A stretch of 41,827 nt of DNA from Sulfurovum sp. (lineage in GTDB: Bacteria; Campylobacterota; Campylobacteria; Campylobacterales; Sulfurovaceae). The notes under the pieces are model-generated. The model ran no database searches. It was not told where the DNA came from and was given only the letters and a program-made list of their open reading frames with translations. Position numbers and translations under genes: made by a program. Positions within the stretch are counted from its first letter, which is position 1. Each line of letters opens with the position of its first letter. The stretch covers positions 1 to 41,827 of the forward strand of contig JAQVHV010000004.1 of assembly GCA_028696055.1 (NCBI GenBank), given 5' to 3'. Positions 1 to 9,349 of the stretch are shown piece by piece.

Positions 1-72
1 GCCAAGCTTCAGTCCCCCGACAGACTCTTCTAGTGCTGCAAAAGGTGATTTTATAATTTAAATTTTGTTACA

Positions 73-447
73 ATGCGTTTCTCAAACATTGAAAGGAATC
101 ATAGGAACATGCATTTGGATTTGACACCTGAAGCACTGCTGGGACAACTCGGTTACTCCCAAAACGAACATACTGTGGAACAGATCAAAAGGATTATTGC
201 CAATACGGGTAATTTTGATCATATCTCTAAACATTTGATCACTTTTAATGATGCATTGGCTGTAGAGAAGGGATATATCGCGATGTCCAACTCAAAAGAC
301 TATTTCAAGATCAAGTGCGACGAAGATCCGGGTGCAGACAACCTTGCTGCATTTACGGAGATGGTGGAACACTGGGCGGACAAACACAGCATTGCACTGG
401 AAAAAGTAGAAGGTAAACCTACATACTATATCCTCGGCAACAAGTAA
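73..447 (+). CDS. conserved hypothetical protein
   Basis: Intact 124-aa ORF directly upstream of the helicase ORF, same strand; no family recognised. Confidence 0.6.
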   Translation: MRFSNIERNHRNMHLDLTPEALLGQLGYSQNEHTVEQIKRIIANTGNFDHISKHLITFNDALAVEKGYIAMSNSKDYFKIKCDEDPGADNLAAFTEMVEHWADKHSIALEKVEGKPTYYILGNK

Positions 448-453
448 TACTCG

Positions 454-2505
454 ATGCCGCTTAGTACACTCAATGATGAGCAGCTCAGTGCTGCAACTGC
501 ACCGCTGGGACACAATCTCATCATTGCCTCTGCAGGGACAGGTAAAACCTCGACGATCGTAGGACGGATCGGGCATCTTCTCAGATCCGATGTCGATCCT
601 TCCAAAATACTCCTTCTTACCTTTACCAATAAGGCGGCCGGCGAGATGCTCTCCCGCCTGGGGCAGTATTTTCCCGCCAATGTCGTCTCAAAGATCGAAT
701 CGGGCACCTTTCATGCGGTAAGTTACCGCTGGCTCAAGCAGATCCATCCCAATCTTGCCCTCAAGCAGCCGGGTGAGCTGAAGACACTCTTCAGAAGTAT
801 CTATGAGAAGCGTAACTTCGCACGGATGCCGATCTCGACACAGCCCTTTTCCGCAACCTATCTTTATGAGATGTATAGTCTTTACCAGAATGCCTCTCTG
901 GAGAGTTTTGATACATGGTTTCTGGAAAAGTATCCCGAGCATGAAACACTCATGGATGCCTATGTGGATATCACTGAAGAGTTTGAAAGGGAAAAAGTGG
1001 AGTACGGTTTTGCCTCGTTTAACGACCTTCTTTTACGTATGAGAACGCATCTTCAGACGCATGACCTTGGTTTTGAGGAGGTGTTGGTCGATGAATATCA
1101 GGATACCAATACGCTTCAGAGTGCACTGATCGATGAGCTCAGACCAAAATCGCTCTTTTGTGTTGGGGATTATGATCAGAGTATCTATGCCTTCAACGGG
1201 GCGAATATCGAAAATATCGCCACTTTCTCCAAACGCTACCATGAGGCAGAGGTTTATACGCTCAAGACCAATTATCGCTCTACGGCACCGATCCTCTCTC
1301 TGGCAAACCGCGTGATAGAACGCAATGAGAGGATCTATCCCAAGAAACTGGAAGTAGGGCGCCAGGGGAAAACCCACCCACCCAGGCTTCTGATCTACAA
1401 TGATCTTTTTGAACAGTACCAGTCTATCGCACACTCGATCAAGACGACACACGTCCCCAATGACCAGATCGCAGTGATCTTCCGTAACAACTCCAGTGCA
1501 GACGGGATAGAGGCGAGTCTGCGCGAGTACGGTATCGCCTGCAAACGCAAGGGGGGTACGAGCTTCTTCGAGACCAAAGAGGTGAAGTTCCTGCTGGATC
1601 TGCTCTCCCTGCAGGTCAACCCCAAGGATATGATGGCGTTTATCCACATCTTTGAGTATGCCCCGGGTGTCGGTTCTGCGCTCTCCAAGGAGATCTTCCA
1701 GTGTTTCATCCACTTTGGGGAGGGGAGCCTCATACAGGGGGTTCTGCATCCGCGTATCCTTGAGCTGCCAAACTTCAAGCCCAACAAAAATGTGCAGCTG
1801 GGGCTTTTCGATGATGATATGGAGATCGGCAGTGCATCACGGTTCGCCCATATGGGACTGGAGAAAGAGATCATGGCACACCCACTGCTGAAGCATCCGA
1901 AACTCACGCAGGATGGGGTGAAGTTCTTTCAGGAGTTTTACCGTTATATCCTGGAAGTTGAAGCGATGCAAAACCCGTCACAGATACTGGGCCAGGCGAT
2001 GCGCTCCAAGCTTTATGAGAAGGTTGTAAATATCCTTTCCAACCAGAGAGCCAGGCTCAAGTCCGGCGAAATCGATCCGGAGAAAAAGACGCAGGCGAAG
2101 GAGCGAATCGAGCGCAAGGCAAGACTGCTTTGGGAACTGGCCAGACAATACAAAGAGCTCGGACGGTTTGTCAACGCCATGGTACTTGGAGGCAATGAAC
2201 TGAGTGAAGGGGAGGGGGTAAACCTTCTTACGGTGCACGCCAGCAAGGGGCTTGAGTTTCCTGAAGTCTATGTCGTTGATCTGGTAGACGGACGTTTTCC
2301 GAACAGAAGGATGATGAGTTCTATAGAAGAGGAGCGAAGACTGTTCTATGTGGCAGTGACACGCGCCAAAGATAAGCTCTATCTCTCACTGGCAAAATAT
2401 GACAAGATGAAAAAAACCGATTATAAACCTTCTCAGTTTCTGCATGAAGCGGGATTGATAAAAGGGGAGTTTGTGGAGGAAGAAAAGAAGAGTCAGCCGG
2501 CTTAA
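454..2505 (+). CDS. UvrD/Rep/PcrA-type superfamily 1 DNA helicase
   Basis: Walker A ASAGTGKTSTI, VDEYQDTN, GDYDQSIYAFNGA, TVHASKGLEFPEVYVV, RRLFYVAVTRAK motifs. Confidence 0.95.
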   Translation: MPLSTLNDEQLSAATAPLGHNLIIASAGTGKTSTIVGRIGHLLRSDVDPSKILLLTFTNKAAGEMLSRLGQYFPANVVSKIESGTFHAVSYRWLKQIHPNLALKQPGELKTLFRSIYEKRNFARMPISTQPFSATYLYEMYSLYQNASLESFDTWFLEKYPEHETLMDAYVDITEEFEREKVEYGFASFNDLLLRMRTHLQTHDLGFEEVLVDEYQDTNTLQSALIDELRPKSLFCVGDYDQSIYAFNGANIENIATFSKRYHEAEVYTLKTNYRSTAPILSLANRVIERNERIYPKKLEVGRQGKTHPPRLLIYNDLFEQYQSIAHSIKTTHVPNDQIAVIFRNNSSADGIEASLREYGIACKRKGGTSFFETKEVKFLLDLLSLQVNPKDMMAFIHIFEYAPGVGSALSKEIFQCFIHFGEGSLIQGVLHPRILELPNFKPNKNVQLGLFDDDMEIGSASRFAHMGLEKEIMAHPLLKHPKLTQDGVKFFQEFYRYILEVEAMQNPSQILGQAMRSKLYEKVVNILSNQRARLKSGEIDPEKKTQAKERIERKARLLWELARQYKELGRFVNAMVLGGNELSEGEGVNLLTVHASKGLEFPEVYVVDLVDGRFPNRRMMSSIEEERRLFYVAVTRAKDKLYLSLAKYDKMKKTDYKPSQFLHEAGLIKGEFVEEEKKSQPA

Positions 2506-2521
2506 ACCGGCCGGTAACAGA

Positions 2522-2740
2522 TTAAAGAGGTGTTACGTTCTCTGCTTGTGGACCTTTTTGTCCTTCACCGATCTCGAAAGTAACAGCTTGACCTTCCTGA
2601 AGTGATACACGTCCGCCGCTTGTGTTGTTTACCTGGCGGAAGTGTACGAATACATCCTGACCACCATTGTCTTGCGCTATAAACCCGTAACCTTTTTCGT
2701 CGTTAAACCATTTTACTGTACCATGGACTAGTTCTGCCAT
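2522..2740 (-). CDS. cold-shock protein (CspA family)
   Basis: [37 protein letters not shown]1/RNP2 motifs. Confidence 0.96.
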   Translation of the reverse strand: MAELVHGTVKWFNDEKGYGFIAQDNGGQDVFVHFRQVNNTSGGRVSLQEGQAVTFEIGEGQKGPQAENVTPL

Positions 2741-2937
2741 TGTTATACCTTTGTTATATTATTAGTTGAATCAAAATAGGGGGAGTCTTTCGGGGTCCAG
2801 TATAGTCTAACGTAACACATAAAACACGAATGATGATCTCTAACCTCATCTTTCATCTCTCACATTCTACCCTAATTTTCTTTGCGCTAACATTATTTTG
2901 ATAAAATAACATCAAATTTTTATTTTTTGGAGCATTT

Positions 2938-3708
2938 ATGATCATTGACACCCACTGTCATCTGGATGACGAAAGATACCATGAAGACCTCGATAGCGTG
3001 ATCGCCAATGCCAGGGCAAAAGGTGTAGAGAGGTTTATCATTCCCGGTGCAGACCCCAAAAGTCTTCCCCGAGCGGTAGAGATCGCCGAAACCTATAAGG
3101 GGGTCTATTTTGCCGTAGGCGTACATCCCTATGATGCTGCCAATTATGATAGAAGCCATCTGGAACCCTATGCAGCGCATCCCAAATGTGTAGCGATCGG
3201 AGAGTGCGGGCTGGACTACTATCGCCTGCCTGAATCCGAAGAAGCGATTGCAGCGGAAAAAAAACTCCAGAAAGAGGTCTTTATCGATCAGATCAAATGG
3301 GCCCAAGAGCTGGATAAACCGCTGATCGTGCATATCCGCGATTCCGGTGCAGATTCGCTGGAGCTCCTCGAAAAGTATGCCGGAGAGAGGGGCGGAGTGC
3401 TCCACTGCTACAATGCCGATGAACAGCTGCTGAAACTTGCAGAAAAAAATTTCTACTACGGTATTGGAGGAGTGCTTACCTTCAAAAATGCACGCAAGCT
3501 GATCCACGTCTATCCGAAGATCCCGGCCGAAAAACTCGTTATCGAAACGGATGCCCCCTATCTTACGCCGCATCCCCATCGCGGGGAGAGGAACGAACCC
3601 GCGTATACCACACTGGTCGCCGAGAAGATGGCGGAGCTCTCCGGTATCAGCAGGGAGGAGATAGAGAAGCTGACTACCGACAACAGCCTAAGGCTCTTTG
3701 ATTTGTAA
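2938..3708 (+). CDS. tatD: TatD-family metal-dependent hydrolase
   Basis: IDTHCHLDDERY, GVHPYD, IGECGLDYY, ETDAPYLTPHPHRG motifs. Confidence 0.95.
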   Translation: MIIDTHCHLDDERYHEDLDSVIANARAKGVERFIIPGADPKSLPRAVEIAETYKGVYFAVGVHPYDAANYDRSHLEPYAAHPKCVAIGECGLDYYRLPESEEAIAAEKKLQKEVFIDQIKWAQELDKPLIVHIRDSGADSLELLEKYAGERGGVLHCYNADEQLLKLAEKNFYYGIGGVLTFKNARKLIHVYPKIPAEKLVIETDAPYLTPHPHRGERNEPAYTTLVAEKMAELSGISREEIEKLTTDNSLRLFDL

Positions 3709-3709
3709 C

Positions 3710-4825
3710 ATGAAAAGAGCACTCTTCTCCCTGATCACTTTTTTGTCGGCTACACTCTCTTTGTATGGCACGACGATTACGCAAAAGTACCCCTCTTATG
3801 CCTATGTGCTTTCTGAGTTTGATATCGATACATCGTATGCCTATGACAGGGATTTTGAAACATTTGTAGAACATCACGACAGCCGGTTCAAACGGCTCTA
3901 CAAATGTTCACAGAAAAGAGGAGCATTTTTGCTGCCTATGGTACAGCGGCAGCTGATCGAGGCCGGTCTCTCCGATCTCTTGGCCTATCTTCCCATGATA
4001 GAATCAGGATTCCATACTGATATAGCGTCCCCCAAGAAGGCAACAGGGCTATGGCAGTTCATGCCCTCGACTGCGACAGAATACAACCTTACTGTCGGTT
4101 ACAGTTACGATGAGCGGTGCGACCCGGTCAATGCAACCGAAGCGGCGATACTTCATCTCCAAAGGCTCTACGATAAATTTGGGAAGTGGTATCTGGCTAT
4201 CTTGGCCTACAACTGCGGTGAGGGGAGAGTTTCCCAAGCCATCCGGAGGGCAGGTACTGACGAGCTCTCCATTCTGATAGATGAGAAGGCAAAATACCTG
4301 CCTGGGGAGACAAGGGAATATATTAAACGTTTTCTTTTGGTCGCGATGATAGGAGAGAGCGAAACGATCGATTTCGGGAGTGTAAACCCATCCCAACAGA
4401 ACGGAATCGTCCGGGTTGATGTCAAGGGAGGCACGAATCTTCAGGATGTCGCCTTATTGCTCAAAATGGAACCCAAAGAGCTGGCCAGCCTGAACAGCCA
4501 GTACAAAAAGGGAAGAGTAACCAGCGGACCGGGACGTTACAAGATCGCTATCCCTTATGAAAAACTGATACCTTTCTATCTTCACTATGATTCTCTACCC
4601 GAAGGAGCCGCAAAAGCAACTGATCGCAAGGAACATTTTATCTCCCATATTGTGAGTAAGGGAGAGACACTTGGAAAGGTCGCCCGAAAGTATCGTACGA
4701 GCATTTTTGAGATCACTGCAGCCAATCATCTCCGGGATGACACCAGCCTCCAGCCCGAGCGTCTTTTGATTATCCCCGTTACAGAGGAGCAATTCGAATC
4801 ATTGGTACGTGGGCAGTCACAATAA
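3710..4825 (+). CDS. membrane-bound lytic murein transglycosylase (MltD-like) with LysM domain
   Basis: MIESGF...SPKKATGLWQFMPSTA...AYNCGEGRV SLT motifs; C-terminal LysM-like HIVSKGETLGKVARKYRTSI. Confidence 0.93.
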   Translation: MKRALFSLITFLSATLSLYGTTITQKYPSYAYVLSEFDIDTSYAYDRDFETFVEHHDSRFKRLYKCSQKRGAFLLPMVQRQLIEAGLSDLLAYLPMIESGFHTDIASPKKATGLWQFMPSTATEYNLTVGYSYDERCDPVNATEAAILHLQRLYDKFGKWYLAILAYNCGEGRVSQAIRRAGTDELSILIDEKAKYLPGETREYIKRFLLVAMIGESETIDFGSVNPSQQNGIVRVDVKGGTNLQDVALLLKMEPKELASLNSQYKKGRVTSGPGRYKIAIPYEKLIPFYLHYDSLPEGAAKATDRKEHFISHIVSKGETLGKVARKYRTSIFEITAANHLRDDTSLQPERLLIIPVTEEQFESLVRGQSQ

Positions 4826-4907
4826 GGGAGCATTTTCGGAACCGAAAAGCTAGGATAAAGTGAAATAAAGAGATAATAAGAACTACTATATTGAGAGCGG
4901 GACTGCT

Positions 4908-5690
4908 ATGCGAAAAATCATCTCTTTTTTTTCTATTGTTGTTTTGCTTTCACTCTTTTTCCTCTTTACGGGATGTTCCCAAAGAAGCGGGAGCTATGAA
5001 GCAACCAAATATACCAGTGAAGCACGTCATAAAGCGACGATGCGTTCCTATACCGTACTGGGAAAACGTTATCATCCTACCTTTGTGGAGGTGGGAGACA
5101 AGATGAAAGGGATCTCCAGCTGGTATGGTCCCAACTTTCATGGAAAGCAGACCAGTAACGGCGAACGCTATGATATGCACGGGCAAACCGCCGCACATAA
5201 AACCTGGCCGATGGATACGATGGTAAAGGTGAAAAACCTTGACAACGGCAAAAGCACTATCGTGCGTATCAACGACAGGGGACCGTTTGTGAAAGGGCGT
5301 ATCATCGACTGCAGCTATAAAGCGGGGAAGACACTTGGGCTCGACCGCTCTGGTATCGCTAAAGTAGAGATACAGGTGGTGGGATTTGCCGGCAAGGTCA
5401 CACCGCAGGAGATTATCGCCAAGCAGCAGCGGACACATACCCAGGAGCGTGTCATGATCACCGATTTTGGTGTTCAGGTGGGTGCATTCAGACGCTATCA
5501 GGGTGCACAGATCTACAAGCAACGATACGGGGCATTGGATAGACGCTACCGTCCGATTGTTAAACGTTTTGAAAATGTCGATGGCGCACCGCTCTACCGT
5601 GTCTGGCTGATGGGCTTCAGATCCGAAGAAGAAGCGAGAGACTTTATCGCATCCTTCCATCTTGAAGATGCATTTATCATCAGGCAATAG
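4908..5690 (+). CDS. rlpA: RlpA-like septal ring lytic transglycosylase, lipoprotein with SPOR-like C-terminus
   Basis: Lipobox FTGC; GISSWYGPNFHGKQTSNGERYDM; VRINDRGPF; SPOR-like C-terminal region. Confidence 0.93.
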   Translation: MRKIISFFSIVVLLSLFFLFTGCSQRSGSYEATKYTSEARHKATMRSYTVLGKRYHPTFVEVGDKMKGISSWYGPNFHGKQTSNGERYDMHGQTAAHKTWPMDTMVKVKNLDNGKSTIVRINDRGPFVKGRIIDCSYKAGKTLGLDRSGIAKVEIQVVGFAGKVTPQEIIAKQQRTHTQERVMITDFGVQVGAFRRYQGAQIYKQRYGALDRRYRPIVKRFENVDGAPLYRVWLMGFRSEEEARDFIASFHLEDAFIIRQ

Positions 5691-5713
5691 GCCTGCAGTT
5701 ATGAGGAGTAATA

Positions 5714-6286
5714 ATGGTTGAAGTAAGCAGAGAGACAAAAGAGACACAAATCAGTGTCAGATTGAACCTTTACGGAAAAGGTGAAGCGAAGATAGATACG
5801 GGGGTCGGTTTTTTTGATCACATGCTTGAAGCATTTGCAAAACACTCCCATATTGACCTTGAGGTGAAGTGTACAGGGGATACCCATATTGATGACCACC
5901 ACTCCGTGGAAGATGTGGGTATCGCCATCGGCCAGGCGCTGCACAAAGCGATCTATCCGGTGCAGAGTATTGAACGCTACGGCAATGCAACCGTGGTGAT
6001 GGACGAGGCGAGCATTACCTGTGACATGGACATCTCCAACAGGGGATTTCTGGTTTTCGAACTCCCGATAGGCGGTAAGGTCGGAAACTTTGATGTGGAG
6101 CTGGTAGAGGAGTTTTTCAGGGCTTTTGCATTTAACCTTCCCCTGACACTGCACCTGATCTACAACCGCGGCAAAAACAAACACCATATCATCGAAGGTG
6201 CCTTTAAAGCATTGGCTGTTGCCCTGCGCAGGGCTGTGACGATCAATGAAAATGCCGGAATCCCAAGTACCAAGGGTGTGCTATGA
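5714..6286 (+). CDS. hisB: imidazoleglycerol-phosphate dehydratase
   Basis: GVGFFDHMLEAFAKHS, DTHIDDHHSVEDVGI motifs. Confidence 0.97.
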   Translation: MVEVSRETKETQISVRLNLYGKGEAKIDTGVGFFDHMLEAFAKHSHIDLEVKCTGDTHIDDHHSVEDVGIAIGQALHKAIYPVQSIERYGNATVVMDEASITCDMDISNRGFLVFELPIGGKVGNFDVELVEEFFRAFAFNLPLTLHLIYNRGKNKHHIIEGAFKALAVALRRAVTINENAGIPSTKGVL

Positions 6287-6780
6287 GTATCGAGCTGATC
6301 GTTTTGGATGTTGACGGTACGATGACAGACAGCCGTATCACCTACAGTGAGGAGGGTGATGAGATCAAGTCTTTCAACGTAAAAGACGGACTTGCTATCG
6401 CTTCATGGCGCAAGCTGGGAAAGCAGGTGGCGATCATTACGGGAAGAAGCTCCAGGATCGTTGAAAGACGTGCCAAAGAGCTGCATATAGAGCACTTCTA
6501 TCAAGGAGTGAAAGACAAAAGAGAAGTGTTGGAATCACTGCTTGAGAAACTGGACCTGAAGATGGAAAATGTCGCTGCGATCGGTGATGATCTCAATGAC
6601 CTCAGAATGCTCAAAGCAGTCCAGCTCTCTTTTGTGCCAAGCGATGCTTCGCGATATGTAGACAAAGAAGCGGATGTGGTACTCACTAAAAAAGGTGGTG
6701 ATGGTGCCGTACGAGAGATGATCGAACGCCTGATCATACAGGAAGGGCTCGAAGAGAAGTATCTACAGCTATGGGTGTAA
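6283..6780 (+). CDS. kdsC: KdsC-type HAD phosphatase (3-deoxy-D-manno-octulosonate 8-phosphate phosphatase)
   Basis: LDVDGTMTDSRI, ITGRSS, AIGDDLNDLRML; overlaps hisB stop by 4 nt. Confidence 0.9.
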   Translation: MSIELIVLDVDGTMTDSRITYSEEGDEIKSFNVKDGLAIASWRKLGKQVAIITGRSSRIVERRAKELHIEHFYQGVKDKREVLESLLEKLDLKMENVAAIGDDLNDLRMLKAVQLSFVPSDASRYVDKEADVVLTKKGGDGAVREMIERLIIQEGLEEKYLQLWV

Positions 6781-7283
6781 GACTGGAGTATATCATTTTG
6801 GCTCTCATCGCTCTGGTAGTGACGAGTTTTTTTCTGGTCAAAGTAGAACCGGTATCCAGGGAAAAAAGCGGGAATACCAGAGAACTGGCCTTTGGGGATA
6901 CAAGGCTGATTGAAGTTGACACCCAAAATATGCTGGGTTTGGCACACAGCCGTTATGGCGAATATACTGAGAAAGAGTTGAAACTGTATGAGATCGTCTA
7001 CCATACGGACAGGATCAATTTTTTACGTGCAGAGCAGGGTGTCTACCGGGGGGATTGCCTCGAACTTGAAGGCAACGTGACGCTCAATCAGAAAGAGGGG
7101 TTTGATTACAGGGCAGAGAGGGCGAGCTACGATAAAAAGAGTCAGGTTTTAACGATAGATTCCCCTTTTGAAGCATATCTGAACGAAAATATCATTACAG
7201 GAACAGACCTGGTGTATGACATGAAGGCAAAGAGTGCGACTGCCAAAAAGGTCAATGCGGTACTCTACACCCTGGAAAAATAA
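6771..7283 (+). CDS. lptC: LPS export protein LptC-like
   Basis: N-terminal TM helix, LptC-like fold residues, between kdsC and lptA. Confidence 0.75.
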   Translation: MGVRLEYIILALIALVVTSFFLVKVEPVSREKSGNTRELAFGDTRLIEVDTQNMLGLAHSRYGEYTEKELKLYEIVYHTDRINFLRAEQGVYRGDCLELEGNVTLNQKEGFDYRAERASYDKKSQVLTIDSPFEAYLNENIITGTDLVYDMKAKSATAKKVNAVLYTLEK

Positions 7284-7313
7284 TGTATAATAACGAAACT
7301 TGAAAGGCGGCCC

Positions 7314-7778
7314 ATGTTTAGACTAAGATATATGCTTTTTTTTCTTTGTTCGGTTTTGCTTTTTGCTGATAAAGTAGAGATAACGTCAGATACGATGAGG
7401 GCTGAAGAGGCGAAAAAAGAGGTACATTTTATCGGTAATGTCAAGATCGTACAGAACGAAAACTGGATACACGGAGAGCGCGTAGTTGTCTATTTTGATG
7501 AGAATAACCAGACCAAAAGGTATGATGCCAGCGGTAGTGTACGTTTTGAGTTCAGAAAAGAGGAGCGTTTCTACAAAGGCAGTGCCGACAAAGTAACCTA
7601 TGAACCGCTTGAATCGAAATATATACTCAGAGGCAATGCCACTATAGATGATGTTATCAACAAACGCCACATCAACGGAGAGCATATAGAGCTTGATCTT
7701 CATTCAGGTTTGGCGAATGTGGCCGGAAGCAAAAAAGAACCGGTAAAGTTCATTTTTGAAACAGAAGAGATAAAATAA
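7314..7778 (+). CDS. lptA: LPS transport periplasmic protein LptA (OstA-like)
   Basis: Signal peptide; DKVEITSDTMRAEEAKKEVHFIGNVKIVQ OstA signature. Confidence 0.88.
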   Translation: MFRLRYMLFFLCSVLLFADKVEITSDTMRAEEAKKEVHFIGNVKIVQNENWIHGERVVVYFDENNQTKRYDASGSVRFEFRKEERFYKGSADKVTYEPLESKYILRGNATIDDVINKRHINGEHIELDLHSGLANVAGSKKEPVKFIFETEEIK

Positions 7779-7795
7779 AAAAGGATTGTTAGCCC

Positions 7796-8419
7796 GTGGA
7801 AGCACCAAGAATCATCGAAGCAGAATTTATAAAATCAGCACAAAGTATCCATGACGCTCTACCCGAAGATATGAGCGAAGTCGTTTTTCTGGGACGCTCC
7901 AATGTGGGCAAAAGTTCGACACTGAACCTTCTTACCGGACGAAAGAACCTGGCGAAAAGTTCTGCCACACCCGGAAAGACGCAGTTGATCAACTTTTTTG
8001 AAACACTTTACAAGTATGGAGAGGAACGCTATCCGGTACGTTTTGTCGACCTTCCCGGGTTTGGTTATGCCAAGGTCTCCAAATCGCTCAAAGAGGTATG
8101 GCAGAAAAACCTTGTGGAGTTCATCAATGAGAGGGTCTCGATCCGTCTCTTTATCCATCTCAGGGATGCCAGACATCCCCATGCGAAGATTGATGATGAT
8201 GTAAAAGAATATATCTCCGAGTTTATCCGTCCTGATCAGCGCTATCTGACGGTATTTACGAAGATTGACAAACTCAACCAGAAAGAGAGAAACAAACTCA
8301 AAAAAGAGTTTCCCGGAGCCATTACCATCTCCAATCTTAAAAAAAGCGGACAGGATAGGGTCCATAAAGAGATACTGACAACGATCTTTGATATCACAGA
8401 GTCCGGAGAAGAGTCATGA
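7796..8419 (+). CDS. engB: ribosome biogenesis GTPase YihA/YsxC/EngB (GTG start)
   Basis: FLGRSNVGKSSTLN, TPGKTQLINFF, DLPGFGYAKVSK motifs. Confidence 0.96.
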   Translation: MEAPRIIEAEFIKSAQSIHDALPEDMSEVVFLGRSNVGKSSTLNLLTGRKNLAKSSATPGKTQLINFFETLYKYGEERYPVRFVDLPGFGYAKVSKSLKEVWQKNLVEFINERVSIRLFIHLRDARHPHAKIDDDVKEYISEFIRPDQRYLTVFTKIDKLNQKERNKLKKEFPGAITISNLKKSGQDRVHKEILTTIFDITESGEES

Positions 8420-8898
8420 TCGAACTGGTCAAAGCAAAACTCAGTGATATCCCCCAGATGCAGGCGCTGGTGGTAAAAGAGGTGAAAGAGGGTACGATCC
8501 TCTATCGAAGCGAAGATGAAGTCGCTACCAATATCCGCTCCTATGTGCTCGCAAAAGAGGGCGACAAAGTTGTAGGGTATACCGCGCTGCACATTCACTC
8601 CAGAAGACTGGCTGAGATAAGAAGTCTTATCGTCGATGAAGCCTACAGGGGGAAACATATCGGCCAGAGAATGGTTAGGTTCACACTTGATGAGGCAAAA
8701 TTACTCGAAGTAGAGGAGGATGTATTGGTCTTGACCTATCTTCCCGGCTTTTTTCAGAAACTCGGTTTCAAAGAGATCAGTAAAGAGGTGATCCCCGAAC
8801 ATAAAATATGGGCGGATTGTATCAAGTGTATCCACTTCCCGGTATGCAACGAGGTGGCATTGATCTACAAACTTTCAGAATGGGAGAATGATGGCTAA
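8416..8898 (+). CDS. GNAT N-acetyltransferase, ArgA-like
   Basis: IRSLIVDEAYRGKHIGQRMV acetyl-CoA motif; C-terminal WADCIKCIHFPVCNE. Confidence 0.85.
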   Translation: MIELVKAKLSDIPQMQALVVKEVKEGTILYRSEDEVATNIRSYVLAKEGDKVVGYTALHIHSRRLAEIRSLIVDEAYRGKHIGQRMVRFTLDEAKLLEVEEDVLVLTYLPGFFQKLGFKEISKEVIPEHKIWADCIKCIHFPVCNEVALIYKLSEWENDG

Positions 8899-9349
8899 GT
8901 ACACCCGCTCGTTAAAACTTCCCTATCTGCTATGGATACTTGCGGTTATTTTTGTTATTTTCTACCCGATGTTGATCTCAATCTATGTCTTTTTGCCTCT
9001 CCTGATCGGAGTGATGGGATACCTTCTGATCCTTGGGATCGAAAAAGGGCAGAAATCCTATATCTTTACGGCACTGGTCTACTTTATAAACCTGGAGATC
9101 AACCTATCGCTGCCCTTTTTTTTAACGATCATTTCATCACTGGTGATCTATGTACTTTTTTTCCAGTCATTATTACATTTTAGAAAATGTAAGGTATGTA
9201 TTCCAATTATTACGGTGATACTATTGGATTTCTTCTATCTTGGTTCATTAATGGCTTATGATTTTATCTTCCAGGAAACGACGATCATGCTGGACAATAT
9301 ACTGCTTTATTCGCTGGTGATCGACCTGCTGATAGTGGTGATATTATGA
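8888..9349 (+). CDS. hydrophobic membrane protein, possible MreD equivalent
   Basis: Several TM segments; stop overlaps mrdA start. Confidence 0.55.
   Translation: MMAKYTRSLKLPYLLWILAVIFVIFYPMLISIYVFLPLLIGVMGYLLILGIEKGQKSYIFTALVYFINLEINLSLPFFLTIISSLVIYVLFFQSLLHFRKCKVCIPIITVILLDFFYLGSLMAYDFIFQETTIMLDNILLYSLVIDLLIVVIL

Noticed and set aside
1033-1749. Long antisense ORF (238 aa) and other minus-strand ORFs across uvrD, pbp2, ribBA, TonB receptor and kpsC
   Set aside because: Shadow frames opposite well-supported genes, with low-complexity translations and no recognisable domains
2496-2511. GCCGG-cttaaa-CCGGC hairpin as a rho-independent terminator between uvrD and csp
   Set aside because: Stem is only 5 bp and no T-run follows on either strand
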